In this document: one piece after another, positions 11,680 through 23,434 of the stretch
Numbering within the stretch: the first letter of the stretch is position 1
Layout: the number at the start of each line of letters is the position of its first letter
Notes under the pieces: model-generated
Databases searched by the model: none
Seen by the model: only the letters and a program-made list of their open reading frames with translations
Told to the model about the DNA's origin: nothing
Source: Impatiens glandulifera
Lineage: Eukaryota > Streptophyta > Magnoliopsida > Ericales > Balsaminaceae
Assembly: GCF_907164915.1 (NCBI RefSeq)
Contig: NC_061869.1
Coordinates: 45,691,771-45,755,770, forward strand
Direction: 5' to 3'
Length of the DNA stretch: 64,000 bases
Made by a program: the position numbers and the translations under genes

Positions 11680-12878
11680 TGATAGAAAAATTAAGTAAGT
11701 TAATTTTTGGAACCGGCCAGACGAACTAAACAGTTGTTAATTTTCATGTGCAGATACAGATCAAAACCGTATGAACCAGTTGGGGGATCATAAACCGATT
11801 GCTGCTATATTTCAAAGAAATCAGTTCCAAGTGATCAAGTTAAAGATCAGAGGAACCGATTTTTATTCTCTCAAGCGACCGGTCAGCAAAGACAAAAACT
11901 TACATACCAGTCGGATCATACTGCACAAGACACAAAACCGGAAGATTCAAACTTCAAGAGTGACGTACCATGACGAAAGAAACGTGTCTTGAAAGAATAA
12001 AAGAAGATCAGATCCGATCGGAAGCATGCGAGGAAAGCAATGATGCTTTATTGATCTGAAGTTGACAACTTGAGGTGCATGTTCAACACGTGTCCAAATC
12101 TGAAAACCGATTATGTCATCTTCTGCTCAGAGCTGCCTGCATGACTGCCAAGTGTTGAGGAATGTGAAGCGTGCAAGCAATCTCTCTGCACCGGCGTGAT
12201 AACGATTAACCAATCCAGAGGAGAGAGAAGAAAGTGACCGTTGGCTCTTCTCAGCTATAAAAGGAAGACGAAACGTCTTCATTAAATGAAAGTTACGGAT
12301 TACGAAAAACGAATCATAAACGCAATAAGTTAGAGAGATAAACTCCTATATTCCAAAACCGGTGTGTATAAAACCGGAAGCTTTCTGTATCGTGTTGTGT
12401 TGAGTTGTTGTATTACATCAAAGAGTGAGTTGGTGTAACCGGCGAGTAGCGAAGTTGGGCTCGACCGACAGTGTTATTGTAACTATAAAAGTTAGTGGAA
12501 ATCCTTCTCATAACCTGAGAAGAAGGGGTGACGTAGGAGAGTTTGCTCCGAACATCCATAAAATCCTTGTCTCGTGTTCTTTCTTTGCTTTCATTACTCA
12601 CTTATTTAACCTAATCGTACTCTGTAAACCGGTCCACTCATATTTCTAAAACCGACTCCTTCTAAAACATCATCTAAAGTCGCTTACGTTGCTTCAACAT
12701 GAAACATACATTTCCGCCCTTGAACCCGGTTCAAGAGTCTGTAACAGTTTGTGTAGTGCTAAGAACGGTCATAGTCTCTAACCGGACTATCACCAAAGTA
12801 TTGTGTGTTGTTGTAAGCGGCCTCCCTTCTTGAAACCGGAAACACCCCGGTCCTCCAAGGGCTTCCCCGATCCTAACA
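11680..12878 (+). mobile_element. Copia LTR (3' LTR of fragment A2)
   Basis: About 1.2 kb, starting TGATAGAAAAATT after the purine tract and ending CCTAACA. It is collinear with both LTRs of element A. Promoter elements are visible: CCAAT near 12211, TGACCGTTGG at 12235-12244 and TATAAAAG at 12256-12263. The downstream side is not a primer-binding site but the gag of another copia element (KFGKLMKR), so this LTR sits inside element B. The outer LTR base changes make an exact start uncertain by a few bases. Confidence 0.82.
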
Positions 12879-15800
12879 AAATTTGGCAAATTAATGAAGA
12901 GGACACATTCTATGTCTAACTCTAATAATAATAATTAAAAGAATGAATCCAAAGATAACTTGAAGTGCTATAACTATGACAAACCAGGTCACTTCAAGGC
13001 GGACTGTAGAAAGTCCAAGAGGGATGATAAGAAGGCTTATGATAAGAAGAATAAGAAAGTTCAAAAAACTCTGTTGGCTGAGGAAAGCAAGAGCAAGTGG
13101 GCTGACAGCGACTCAGATAACAACTTCTAAAGAGAAAGTGTGGATGAAGGCGTTAAATGCTTCATGTCAGACGACAATGAGGTATTTGACTTCTCTTTTG
13201 ACTAGTTCAGAAGAGATGACTTAACTACTGCACTCAATGACATGGTCATTGAGTACAAGAAGCTATCAAATTCATTTAATGAAATAAATTTTATAAACAA
13301 AACTAACAGCACTTCTTCATCTCAAAACACTGAATAAGAAGTTTTAAAAATAATTGAGCTCTTATCTAAGAATGAGAAGCTCAAGCAATCATTTCAAACT
13401 CTTTCTACTGCAAACCAAAGGATACGCCGTCAGCTTACTGATTAGTTAGCACAGGCCTTCTAGATACAAATACGGTTTAGGATTTGTTAATGGCAACACA
13501 GATGAGTCCAAGAAAAATTGAACACAACAAAAGGCGAGCTTAAACCCATACAATTTTTCAAGGGAAATTTAACTGACTGTGGAACTAATCACAGTTGTGA
13601 TAACTTGACTTGAAAAGATGAACTTATGTATGTTAAGCAAACTGACCAAAAGTCAACTTGGCTTAAGCCCAAGAAGCGAACAGCGAGCTGGTCTGGTAAA
13701 CAAAAATTTGATAGAAAATCAAGAAGTTCTCTTTAAAACTCATCTCCTAAAATTGAGGAATCAACATCAAGTACAAAGATATCTGTCAAACCTAAATCAT
13801 TTGCTTTATTAATAACTCATAATGGAAGATCCATAAAAATAACCCAAATTTGGATCCCCAGAGGACTAATTAACCACGGACCCAAGTGAATATGGGTACC
13901 AAAGATGTAAATATGTAACTGTGTAGGTAATTCAGGACACCTACCTTGAAGACTCTATTTGGTATCTAGACACATGACAGGAAACAGTTGGTTTCTAACT
14001 GACATACCCAAATGCAATAAAATCACTTTTGGTGATAGGAGCAAAGGTAAAAACCGTGGGTAAGGATAAGATTATCCACAATAACTTTACTATGAACAAC
14101 GTGTTGTTGGTAGAAAATATATGTTATAACTTGATTAGTGTTAGTCAAATGTGTGACAACGGCTATACTGTAGATTTTCAAAAACATGCATGCCTTATTA
14201 ACTAACAGGAAATAGAGTAGAAAATTCTTATAAGATGAACTGGAAGCATAAGACGTCTGATCTTGTTTCCATGAGAGCTAAAAATGATAAAATTGGCTAT
14301 GGCATAAAAGACTAAATCATCTTAATTTTAAAACTATGAACAACATCTACATAAAAGATTTAGTAACTGGTATAGCTAAACTGAAATTTTCCAAAGATAT
14401 GGTATGTCCTTCTTCTGAGATGGGTACACAAGTTAGATTAACTTTTAAAAATAATTGAAATACTCAATCTGACAGGTGTTTAGAATTATTGCACATGGAT
14501 ATGTTTGGTCCAATTCAAGTAACCAATTTAGGGCGAATGAGATATACCCTTGTCATAATTGATGATTATTCTAGATTTAATTGGGTAATATTTTTGGTAT
14601 CTAAGGATCGAACTGCTGATTTTTTTTTTTTAAATTCTTAGAAGACTACAAAATGAAAAATCTTTAAGTATCATGAAGATTATAAGTGATCGAGAAACTG
14701 AATTTATAAATAGAAGTCTGCCCTATTTCCTTGAGGAATCTGGTATTAGACACGAGTTGTCTAGTACTAGAAAACTCCACAACAAAATGACGTTGCTGAA
14801 AGGAGGAACAAAACACTAAAGAAAGAAACTAGGTCAATGATAGCTGATTTAGGTATTTTTCAAAAACTTTGGGCATAAGCCATTAACACAACATGCTATA
14901 CTCAAAATAGATCAATGATTAATAAGTATTTCAATAAAACACCTTACTAAATCTTTTATGTTAAAGTTCCTAAAATTTCATATTTTCGAATATATTTGGA
15001 TGTAAGTGTTTTATTCTTAACAATGATAAAAATCATTTGACTACTTTTGATGCTAAAAAAGATGCTGGCATAATGTTAGGCTATTATTCAGTTAGCAAAA
15101 CTTATAGAGTGTTTAATACACAAACTCTCACTGTTGAAGAATCTACCCATATAGTTTTTGATGAATCTATTGAAAATAATTATAACGAAATCATTGAAGT
15201 TGCTAACGGGTTGGAAGATGCAAATCTTCAATCTGATAGTGATGATGAAGTCAGATCATCAGAAACAGATCGTCTGATCAGCCAGTTGAAGCAGTTGATG
15301 CTCAACCAGACATACAAACTATAAGTCAGCATGCTGCTAACAGTCCAAATGTTTCTGAGCCAGCTGACTAAACGACCGACCCTCAGGGACCGAATTTCAA
15401 ATGGAACAGGAACCACCCACCTAAACAAATAATAGGTAATCCTAATGCATCTCTTAGAACAAGAAAACAACTAATGGATGAATTTGCAAGATCTTCTTTT
15501 ATCACTCAAATTTAGCCTAAGAAAATAAATAAAGCATTTCTGGATCGAAATTGGATCAATGCTATGCATGAAGAGTTAAATCAATTTGAAAGAAACAAAG
15601 TGTTGCATCTAACTCCAAGACTAGATGATCAATCTGTTATTAGAACTAGATGAGTTTTTAGAAACAATCTAAGTGAAGCTGGCCTAGTAGTAAGAAACAA
15701 AGCCAGATTGGTAGCTCAAGGATATAGATAGGAGGAAGAAATTGACTTTAAGGAGTCATTTTCCCCTATGGCTAGACTTGAAGCTATTAGAATCTTCCTA

Positions 15801-16400
15801 GCTTATGCCACTTTTAAATACTTTAAAGTATATCAAATGGATGTTAAAAGATATTTTCTTAACGGTCTACTAAATAAAGATGTTTATGTTGAACAACCTC
15901 TTAGTTTTCAAAATCATTCTTTGCCTATCATGTTTTCAAATTAAATAAAACCCTATATAGTCTTAAACAAGGTCCTAGAGTTTGGTATAATACTTTGACT
16001 AAATTCTTGTTTGAGAATGATTTTATTATTGGCACAGTAGATAAAACACTCTTCAAATTTGTTAAAGATTTATATGTATTACTTATTCAAATTTATGTAG
16101 ATGATATCACATTTGGGTGAACTAACTCCAAATTATATGAGAAATTCTATAAACTGATGCATGATAAGTTTGAGATGAGCATGATAAGTTTGAGATGAGC
16201 ATGATGGGTGAGCTGACGTTCTTCCTTGGTCTTCAAGTTCGGCAACTTGAAGTTGGCATCTTCATATATCAAGAAAAGTATACTAGGGAATTGCTGAAGA
16301 AATTTGGCATGGAGAACTGTTCAACTACCTCTACACCCATGAACTCATCTAGCAAACTGGATAAGGATGAAAGTAGCCAGGATGTTGACATTATAGCCCA
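12879..16400 (+). pseudogene. Ty1/copia gag-pol remnant, element B
   Basis: An old copia copy with dozens of stops. It begins inside gag (KFGKLMKR), then a zinc knuckle CYNYDKPGHFKADC at 12966-13007 with one Cys changed to Tyr, then gag with MSDDNEVFDF. The gag frame ends with a TGA at 13887-13889 just before IWVPK. A protease scrap (IWYLD then HMTGNS, with the central GCSR block lost) is near 13960. Integrase spans about 14280-15150 (IDDYSRF, TPQQNDVAERRN) and RT about 15520-16420 ([18 protein letters not shown] near 16097). A 20-bp tandem duplication lies at about 16160-16200. Homology stops near 16400 in the middle of DVDI of the RNase H lead-in. No terminal LTR of its own is present. Confidence 0.88.
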
Positions 16401-16719
16401 CCAAGATTTATTAAAAGTCTAGATTTCAAAAGATTTATTTATAATATTTATTTCCTTTAATTAGTAGTCTGAGGGTTTTAAACAAGGATATGTTTAGATT
16501 ACGTAAATAATTGTACAAAATTATTTAGAAGTGCGTACGTACGATTGTGTTTATATAAGATTGAGTAGAAGACCTAGAAATTATCAGACAAGTATTAGAG
16601 TTTAAAAACAAATTTCAAACGCGGCCTTAGTTAAAATATCTTTTTCAGAAATATGCCGAGAATATTTAAAAACTCATTTTTTGACCTTTTAGGATTATTT
16701 GAAAATGGATTAGTGTTCC

Positions 16720-17490
16720 AAATTTATAAAAATAATTTCGGATTTTGAAAAGTGGAACCAAACAGACCCTAGTACCAAAGTACTAGGGCTTGGGTACGTT
16801 TTTACAAGTATGGGCCCTGATGGGCTCGATCAAGACCAAGGGTAGTATGGATCAAGGCTCGGAACACTAGGTCTAAGGACTTGAGGCTTCGGCCCTGATA
16901 TTCAGGAGGCTCGGTTCTAAACTCAAATTGTTCGGTCTTAGGTCTTGGAATCTTGGTACCAAATCAAGATTTCTCGGTCCAATATTAGACCTCTCGGTCA
17001 TAGGTGAAAATCCTCGGTCGAATTTTTCGATACTTTCTCAAGAAAACCGGTCCTATGACTCGGTCTAACTCAAGAACACCGGTACTCTGTCTATGTCCTA
17101 GGTCAATTTTCTGGGTCCATGGTCTCGATCAAGACTGAAGATTATCGGTCCTACTTTGTATGAAGATTATAGGTTTATAACTTTTTATATAGATCATGAA
17201 AACATGATCTATTAGTTGCTAACAACTCATATGGATGTAGGGATCATAATCCCTAACCCTAAACCCGATCAATCGAACTCTAACTATTGAATTTACAAAA
17301 CGGTGTTTTGGATAAAATTTGGGAACTTTTTATTTAAGTCATATCATGGCCCAATTCTTGTTACAACAACTTTGAAACGATGTTTACAAATGAACACGAC
17401 CAAAACAAGAACATCAATTATGTTCTTTAACAACTTTTAAAATTGAAATTCAAACTTTTTTTAATTTCATTTGGATCAAACATGATGGGA
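16720..17490 (+). repeat. Left arm of inverted repeat, CTCGGTC-rich
   Basis: Reverse-complementing this arm gives clear matches to the right arm: gtttggttccacttttcaaa aligns with 19864-19883, and catgtttgatccaaatgaaa aligns with 18999-19030. Inside the arm, 16890-17160 is packed with ctcggtc/ctcggtt motifs spaced roughly 25-35 bp. The arms are diverged, with many indels. No coding content. Confidence 0.7.
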
Positions 17491-17994
17491 TGTTTTTTTT
17501 ATGATATGGAAATCATCCTGACATGTTTAAAAATATGTTATGCATCTATTTGAATTAAAATTCAAGCTTAAATGCACAAGAACACGAAATTCAAAATTTC
17601 CAGATTTTCAAACAAATTTGAGATTTTTTTTATTGAGGTTGAATTGAAATTTTCAAAATTCAATCTTAAACTCTTTCGATAGAAAGTTTAGAAAACATCT
17701 AGGGATTGATTTCAACTTTAGAAAGCATTAAATACAGCCCTAAATAAAATCAACCCGATCGAACATAGAAAAATCCGATTTTAAATTATAATTCGAATTA
17801 CAATAGATCTGTAAGCGTACTAGCGAATGGAGAACACTCCAATGATATGTAGGAAGCTTTCCTAAACCCTGAATCAAAGCCTATATTTCCGAAACGATTT
17901 CTTCAAAAAGACAGTTGCCGGAGTTCTTAGAAATTCTTTGAATTGATGTAATATTTGGATTTTATTCGATGGATTGGAAGAACAACACCTAAGG

Positions 17995-18006
17995 AGTATT
18001 TATACT
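17995..18006 (-). promoter_or_regulatory. Possible minus-strand TATA box
   Basis: On the minus strand this reads tataaatactcc, a good plant core promoter, followed by a leader-like stretch toward 17800. It lies in the centre of the inverted-repeat block. It may belong to an antisense LTR or to a foldback element. Sequence match only; no gene follows within the block. Confidence 0.3.
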
Positions 18007-18954
18007 AAATTAGTTGGCTATTGAAGTCGAATTCGTATTGAATTTGTCTTCTGAAGTTCTTCTTCTTCGTTTTTGTTTTGTCCTTGGCAGACTAGTTCTA
18101 GTGTAAGTTTTGATTTCTATTCCTTTGGGACATGAAGGCTAAGGAGGGACATGCACGTTGGTGAAAAATGGAGGGATACAGTTGAGAAACGGAGGAGATA
18201 GGATTTCAGGAAGGATCGTCAGTGTCAACCGCCAATGTCAATCGGGAAAGACAAACAAAACGACATAATTTTAGTTATTATGTAACGTGTTGTTGTGTTC
18301 CGTTGGCGGTCCATCAGCAATCGGGCGTTTGGGATAATGGTGTTAACGTCCCGTTAACTGATTCGATGTGAACCCGGATGCTCACTACTTAGGTTACAAC
18401 CGGCTACGCGATGTGTTTCTGGAAGCTGAATGAAAATTCAACGCTGGTCTGATTGATGAAATTCCTGCTACAAACAATATTCATATTTTCGTCCACACTA
18501 TATTTCAATTTTTATATTTAATATAAGGGTTATTTGAAATCGAATCTTAACCATTTTCTTTCATTTTTCTTACCCAAATTAATACACAAAAATATTTTTG
18601 ACAATATAATGAAAATTATGTATATTTTTTAAAAAGTTTTTGGGTATTTTGGGGGTATTTATTTAATTGTTTTAAACCATAAATAATACATAATTTATGT
18701 TTAAAATCATAATTAAATTATTTTAACCCCTTTTTGGGTATAATTTGAGTAAAATAAATACAATATTTTAACCCCAAATTATTTTTGATATTTATATAAT
18801 TTTTCTATTTAGGGTTTAATTATCACAATAATTATTCATAATTTGATTTTAACCTCCTTTTGATTATTTTGAATTAAAAAATTTAAAATATTATTTTAAT
18901 ATTAATAATATCATCATAAATTGGGTACGTCAAATTTTCATGCTTATAACAGTC

Positions 18955-19890
18955 CAAAATGATTCCAATATGATTGTAATCATGTTGGGAAACTGTCTAG
19001 ATCATGTTTGATCCATCCCGATCATGTTTGATCAAAATAAAAATTTTCAAAATAATTAAAATTTTTGAGTTCTTGATTAAGTCAAAACAAATAACCATTG
19101 TTCTCGTTTTTGTACCAATCAAGTATATGAGATATAAGGAAGTTATTGGATAACTTCGTTTTCCTCAAAACATTTTTAAAACATAAAATCCAAATTTTGA
19201 TCACAAATTGTTTTTAATGATTTGATCATCATCCAGGTCGATTAATACCTTAAGATAATGATCAACATGTTTCTGGGGGCTTTATGAAGCTACCCAAACC
19301 CTTGGATTGAAGAATCCAAGAAAAATCAAAATTGCAAAACCTATAACTTTTGTGGTCTTCGGGACCGAGAGATCTGATAAAAAACTATCGGTCCAGACTA
19401 AGACCTAGGACAGAAAAATCCAAACAAGGACTAAGAGGTCCGACCAAGAAATTCGATAGGTTCGACATAAGTTCTTAAGCTAGGACCGAGAGGTCTGGCT
19501 AGGGTTCTACACCTACAAACGAGAGATCCGAACGAGGATTTTTATATCCAGGACCGAGAGGTCTAACTTAGGACCGACAAGTCTAAAACTATGACTGATG
19601 AATCTTGACCTTGACCGAGAATTCACGAACCCATGACCTATGAGGTAAGCCTAGTGCTAACCCAGAACCGGTGGGTTTTTACATAACGATCAATGATCTT
19701 AGCCAAGGACTGAGATTCTTTAGCACCTCAACTGAGGGACTTCGACATTCCCACCAAAGAACCTAAGCCCTGACCGAGAGGCTCCTCAACCTAGACCAAG
19801 GGTATTTAGACCTTAATCGGTAAATCAAACCCAAGGTTTATGACTTCGGTCCTAAGGTATGTTTGGTTCCACTTTTCAAAATGAAAATTA
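18955..19890 (-). repeat. Right arm of inverted repeat, GACCGAG-rich
   Basis: Mirror partner of 16720-17490. It carries repeated ggaccgagaggtct motifs between about 19365 and 19800, the reverse complement of the ctcggtc boxes on the left. The GACCGA motif is also the core of the tandem repeat at the far right of the window (63.46-64 kb), possibly indicating a shared origin. No coding content. Confidence 0.7.
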
Positions 19891-20398
19891 TTCTTATAAT
19901 TTATAAACCCCAAAATATTTTCTAAAAATCCCAGGAGATTATAAAATAATTTCAAAATATTTTAGAAATATTTCAAAAAAATATATTTTGACATAGGATT
20001 GTGTGTTGCTTATTTCTAAATCCTAACACTTTTAAAATGACTGATGTTCTTCAGGTATACTCCTCCCTAGATATCATCAGAAATAGGTACCATCATTTAA
20101 ATATTTGTGTTTCAATATTTTAAATAACACTAAAACCTAGAAGCGTGTCTAGACTAGAAGAATAATTTGTTAAAACTCAAAGATTATACAATCGATTTTC
20201 AAAAGCCAACTTTATATGTAGAGACTTTTTTTAGAAAGCGCGTGGAGGATGAAGTGTAATGCAATTTCCCGAGTATCACCAAAATACGAACTAAAAGAAA
20301 CTTTAGCCAAGATGTTTGTATACGTATTCCATTTTTATTGATTTTCAAAAATCAATTGGTGACTGTATTTCTAAATTAATAATCTATTAAATTAATTA

Positions 20399-21609
20399 TG
20401 TTCAATTTATTTAAACAATCGGATTTTTAAAAATCAAATAACTGTTAACTTTTATGTGCAGGAACAGATCACATTGTATAAACCGGCTAGAGCCTCATAA
20501 ACCGGCTGTTGAAACACTTCAAAGAAATCCAGTTCTAAGTGATCAAGTCAAGATCAGAGAAACCGGTTTTTAACTCTCTCAAGAGACCGGTTAGCAAAGA
20601 CAAAGTTTATATTCCAGCTGGACTATACTGTGTAAGAAACAAACTGGTAACTACAAATTGCAGATATGACGTATTATGACGAAATAGACGTGTCTCGAAG
20701 GGATAAAAGAAGATAAGATCCGATCAAAAGCATGCGAGAAAATCAATGATGATTTACTGATCCGACGTTGACAACCGGAAGGTACATGCCTGACACGTGT
20801 CCGAATCTGCAAACCGGCAACGTCATCTTTACCTAAGGAGTGTCTGCATGCTTGCCAAGTGTTGAGGAAGGTGAAACGTGCAAGCAACCTTCCTGCACCG
20901 GCGTGATGCTGGATCAACCAATCCCACGGTGAGAGAAAAATGTGACCGTTGGGATCGTCCTCACTATAAAGGGAATACGAAGCGACCTCATTAATGGCGA
21001 ACATAACAAAACGAGCAAGCGACACAAGTTACGAAAATCTTAGAGAGATAAAGAAATCTTACGAATGATCCAAAACCGGTGTGTCATAAACCGGAAGATT
21101 TGTGTGTGTGTTTGTGTTGTATTTGTGTATTACATCAAGAGTGAGTTGGTGTAACCGGCGAGTAGCGAGTTGGGCTCGACCGGCATTGTAATTGTTGTAA
21201 TGTTGAAAGTTAGTGGAGATCCTTCTTATAACCTGAGAAGAAGGGGTGACGTAGGAAAGTTTTCTCCGAACATCCATAAAAAACCTTGTCTCGTGTTATT
21301 TCCTTCATTCACTGCTTACTCACTTAATTTAACCAAAACAATCTTACTCCGTATATCAAAAACCGGTCCACTCATACCTTTAAAACTGACTCATTCTAAA
21401 CATCATCTAAGTCGCATACGTTGCTTCAGACTGAAACAGACATTTCTGCCCTTGAACCCGGTTCAAGAGTCTGTGACAGTTTGCGAAGTGCTGAGAACGG
21501 TTATAGTCTCTAACCGGACTATCACCAAAGTGTTGTGTGTTGTGTAAGCGGCCACCATTCCTGAAACCGGAAACACACCGGTCCTCCAAGGGCGTCCCCG
21601 ATCCTAACA
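20399..21609 (+). mobile_element. 5' LTR of element A
   Basis: Ends in CCTAACA two bases before the primer-binding site. The left edge TGTTCAATTT is my best guess because it gives a length (1211 bp) close to the 3' LTR (1222 bp), but the first 35 bp or so do not resemble the start of the 3' LTR. Promoter parts: CCAAT near 20919, GTGACCGTTGG at 20942-20952 and TATAAAGG at 20965-20972. The remainder matches the 3' LTR closely. Confidence 0.8.
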
Positions 21610-21611
21610 AG

Positions 21612-21623
21612 TGGTATCAGAGC
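21612..21623 (+). other. Primer-binding site (tRNA-iMet), element A
   Basis: TGGTATCAGAGC, the standard plant copia site complementary to the 3' end of initiator tRNA-Met, two bases after the LTR end. Confidence 0.93.
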
Positions 21624-21654
21624 GAGGTTCTTAGCACTCAAGCAACCGAAGAAG

Positions 21655-23434
21655 ATGGGAAGCATGACCCACAACAACAAGCCGCCAATTCTAAACAGTG
21701 AAGCGTTTAGCAGTTGGAAGAAACAGATGTATCTACATCTGATCACGTTGGATGATGAGATGAGCCGAGTCCTGAAAGAGGGGCCAATCAAGATAAACAA
21801 GGAGTTAGACGAATGGACAAATGAAGATCGAAGACGGAGTAACCTGGACAACCATTGCATGAGGCACATCTATAAGGCTATAGATGATAACACCTTGAAC
21901 AAGATCTCAGACTACGATAATGCAAAGGAAGCCTGGGAAACGATCATTCAGATCCATGAAGGAAACGAAAGAACAAAGGAGAACAAAATCTTGGTGGCTA
22001 CACAGAAATATGAAAACATTAGGATGAAACCGGGGGAAAACATGAAGGAATTCAGTAACCGGTTTACGAGTGTGGTCAACGAGCTTCAAACACTCGGGAA
22101 GAAGTACGACAACCGAGAAGTAATCATCAAAGCCTTAAGATCACTGCCGAGCACATGGGATATCAAGACCATGGTGATGAGGGAATCAAGCACCCTCGGG
22201 AAGATGAAGTTGCATGATGTGTTTGAGGATCTAAAAGCCTATGAGTTCGAGATTAAGTCTCGGATCGAAGATGAAGCATCCACATCAACCACAACCAGAG
22301 CTTTGGTTACATCGGTGGAACCGACGGTCCAAGTATCAACCGTTCCGGCTCCAGTAAAAAACGCTGATCGGATCAATGAAGATGTGACGGCGATGCTAGC
22401 TTAGAAATTTGGAAGATTCATGAAGAAGAATCAGCCTCCATCTAAAATGTGACGGTTTTGGACATTTCAGGTCAGAATGCAAAAAACCGAGGAGAGACGA
22501 CAGAAAACCGGAAAGCAACTATCAAAGCAACAACTACCAAGGCAACCGGTACCAGGGTAACAACTACAAGGGGAACAACTACCGGAGAAATGATGACCAG
22601 CATGCTGATGAAGGGAAGGAGATTCAGAAAGCACTCATCGCATCCGACGGTGGAAGCGAGTGGGCGTACTCCGACAATGAAGATAACGAAGAAAGAGTAA
22701 CCTGTTTCATGGCAAACGACGAAGAGGTATTTGATTTCTCTTCTGATGAGTTCTCTAAGGAAGATTTGATTTCTGCACTCAACGAAATGGTCGTTGAGTT
22801 TAGAAACATATCTGCATACATACCGACTCCGGTAGAACCTAAAACCGTAGAGTCAAGTAGTATCACTGTTAAGTCATGCGAAACCGCAATGTATGAACCG
22901 GATGAACTACTCTTAGACAATGAGGAGATAGTTCAACCGGTAACTGAAACTGATGAACGGGCACTATATGTTACGGCTACGTGGGAGAGATCTCGTGAAG
23001 CCGTAAAACAGATGTGTAATTATAAAAGACATCCTAAATGTAGATTTCGTATCGGCTACGAACCAAACAAACAAAACGAATCAAAACAACCTAACGGGAT
23101 GAAACTCACGAAAGACGATCTTCCATTCATAAGATTTGTCAAAAGTTCAACAACCAAAAATAAGGAAGAACATTATCTAAAACCGAAAGAAGAACTAAAG
23201 TATGTAAGTCCTACTGAATTAGAAAACTGGCTTCATCTTGAGAGAAGGAAAGCCAACCGGAAATAAAATAAAACAAACAGATCTCGGTCTCAAAGAAACT
23301 CACCACAACATAAGGCATTCTTGAGCAATGGTCAAGAAGTTAAGCCAAACATTATAAGAACAAATACCGGGAAAGTGATCCGACTTATTCAAGTCTGGAT
23401 CCCAAAGGGACTAATCAACCATGGACCCAACTGA
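21655..23434 (+). pseudogene. gag of element A (disrupted)
   Basis: Starts MGSMTHNNKPPILNSEAF and contains the copia gag (UBN2-type) core with WKKQMYLHLI and KEAWETIIQIHEGNERTKEN, residues about 20-180. An in-frame TAG at 22402-22404 replaces the Gln seen in element C (LAQKFG). Directly after it, a small deletion with frame change removes the first half of the zinc knuckle; only CDGFGHFRSEC remains (from 22448). The second frame, 22448-23266, is open and includes an Asn/Tyr/Gly-rich run near 22500-22590 and MANDEEVFDFSSDEF. A further stretch to the conserved gag stop TGA at 23432-23434 keeps the WIPKGLINHGPN motif. Capsid and RNA-binding functions are expected to be lost. Confidence 0.88.

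Larger units (their letters stand above)
16401..20398. other. AT-rich noncoding block with large inverted repeat
   Basis: About 4 kb with no credible coding frame on either strand. It contains two inverted arms, listed separately, around a central part of about 1.4 kb. The block begins where element B is cut and ends where element A starts. It could be a foldback-type or long-TIR DNA transposon, or a long noncoding LTR of the neighbouring Tat element disrupted by rearrangement; I cannot decide between these. The outer 200-300 bp on each side show no clear mutual similarity. Confidence 0.55.

Noticed and set aside
20651..21025. Minus-strand open frame of 124 codons within the LTR of A
   Set aside because: It lies wholly in LTR sequence, shows no domain, and a partial version recurs in the other LTR simply because the LTRs are repeats.
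21170..21547. Plus-strand open frames in the LTRs (also 33818-34195)
   Set aside because: Occur at the same place in both LTRs downstream of the TATA box, but are low-complexity with no recognisable domain and are broken in the A2 LTR; treated as chance frames.
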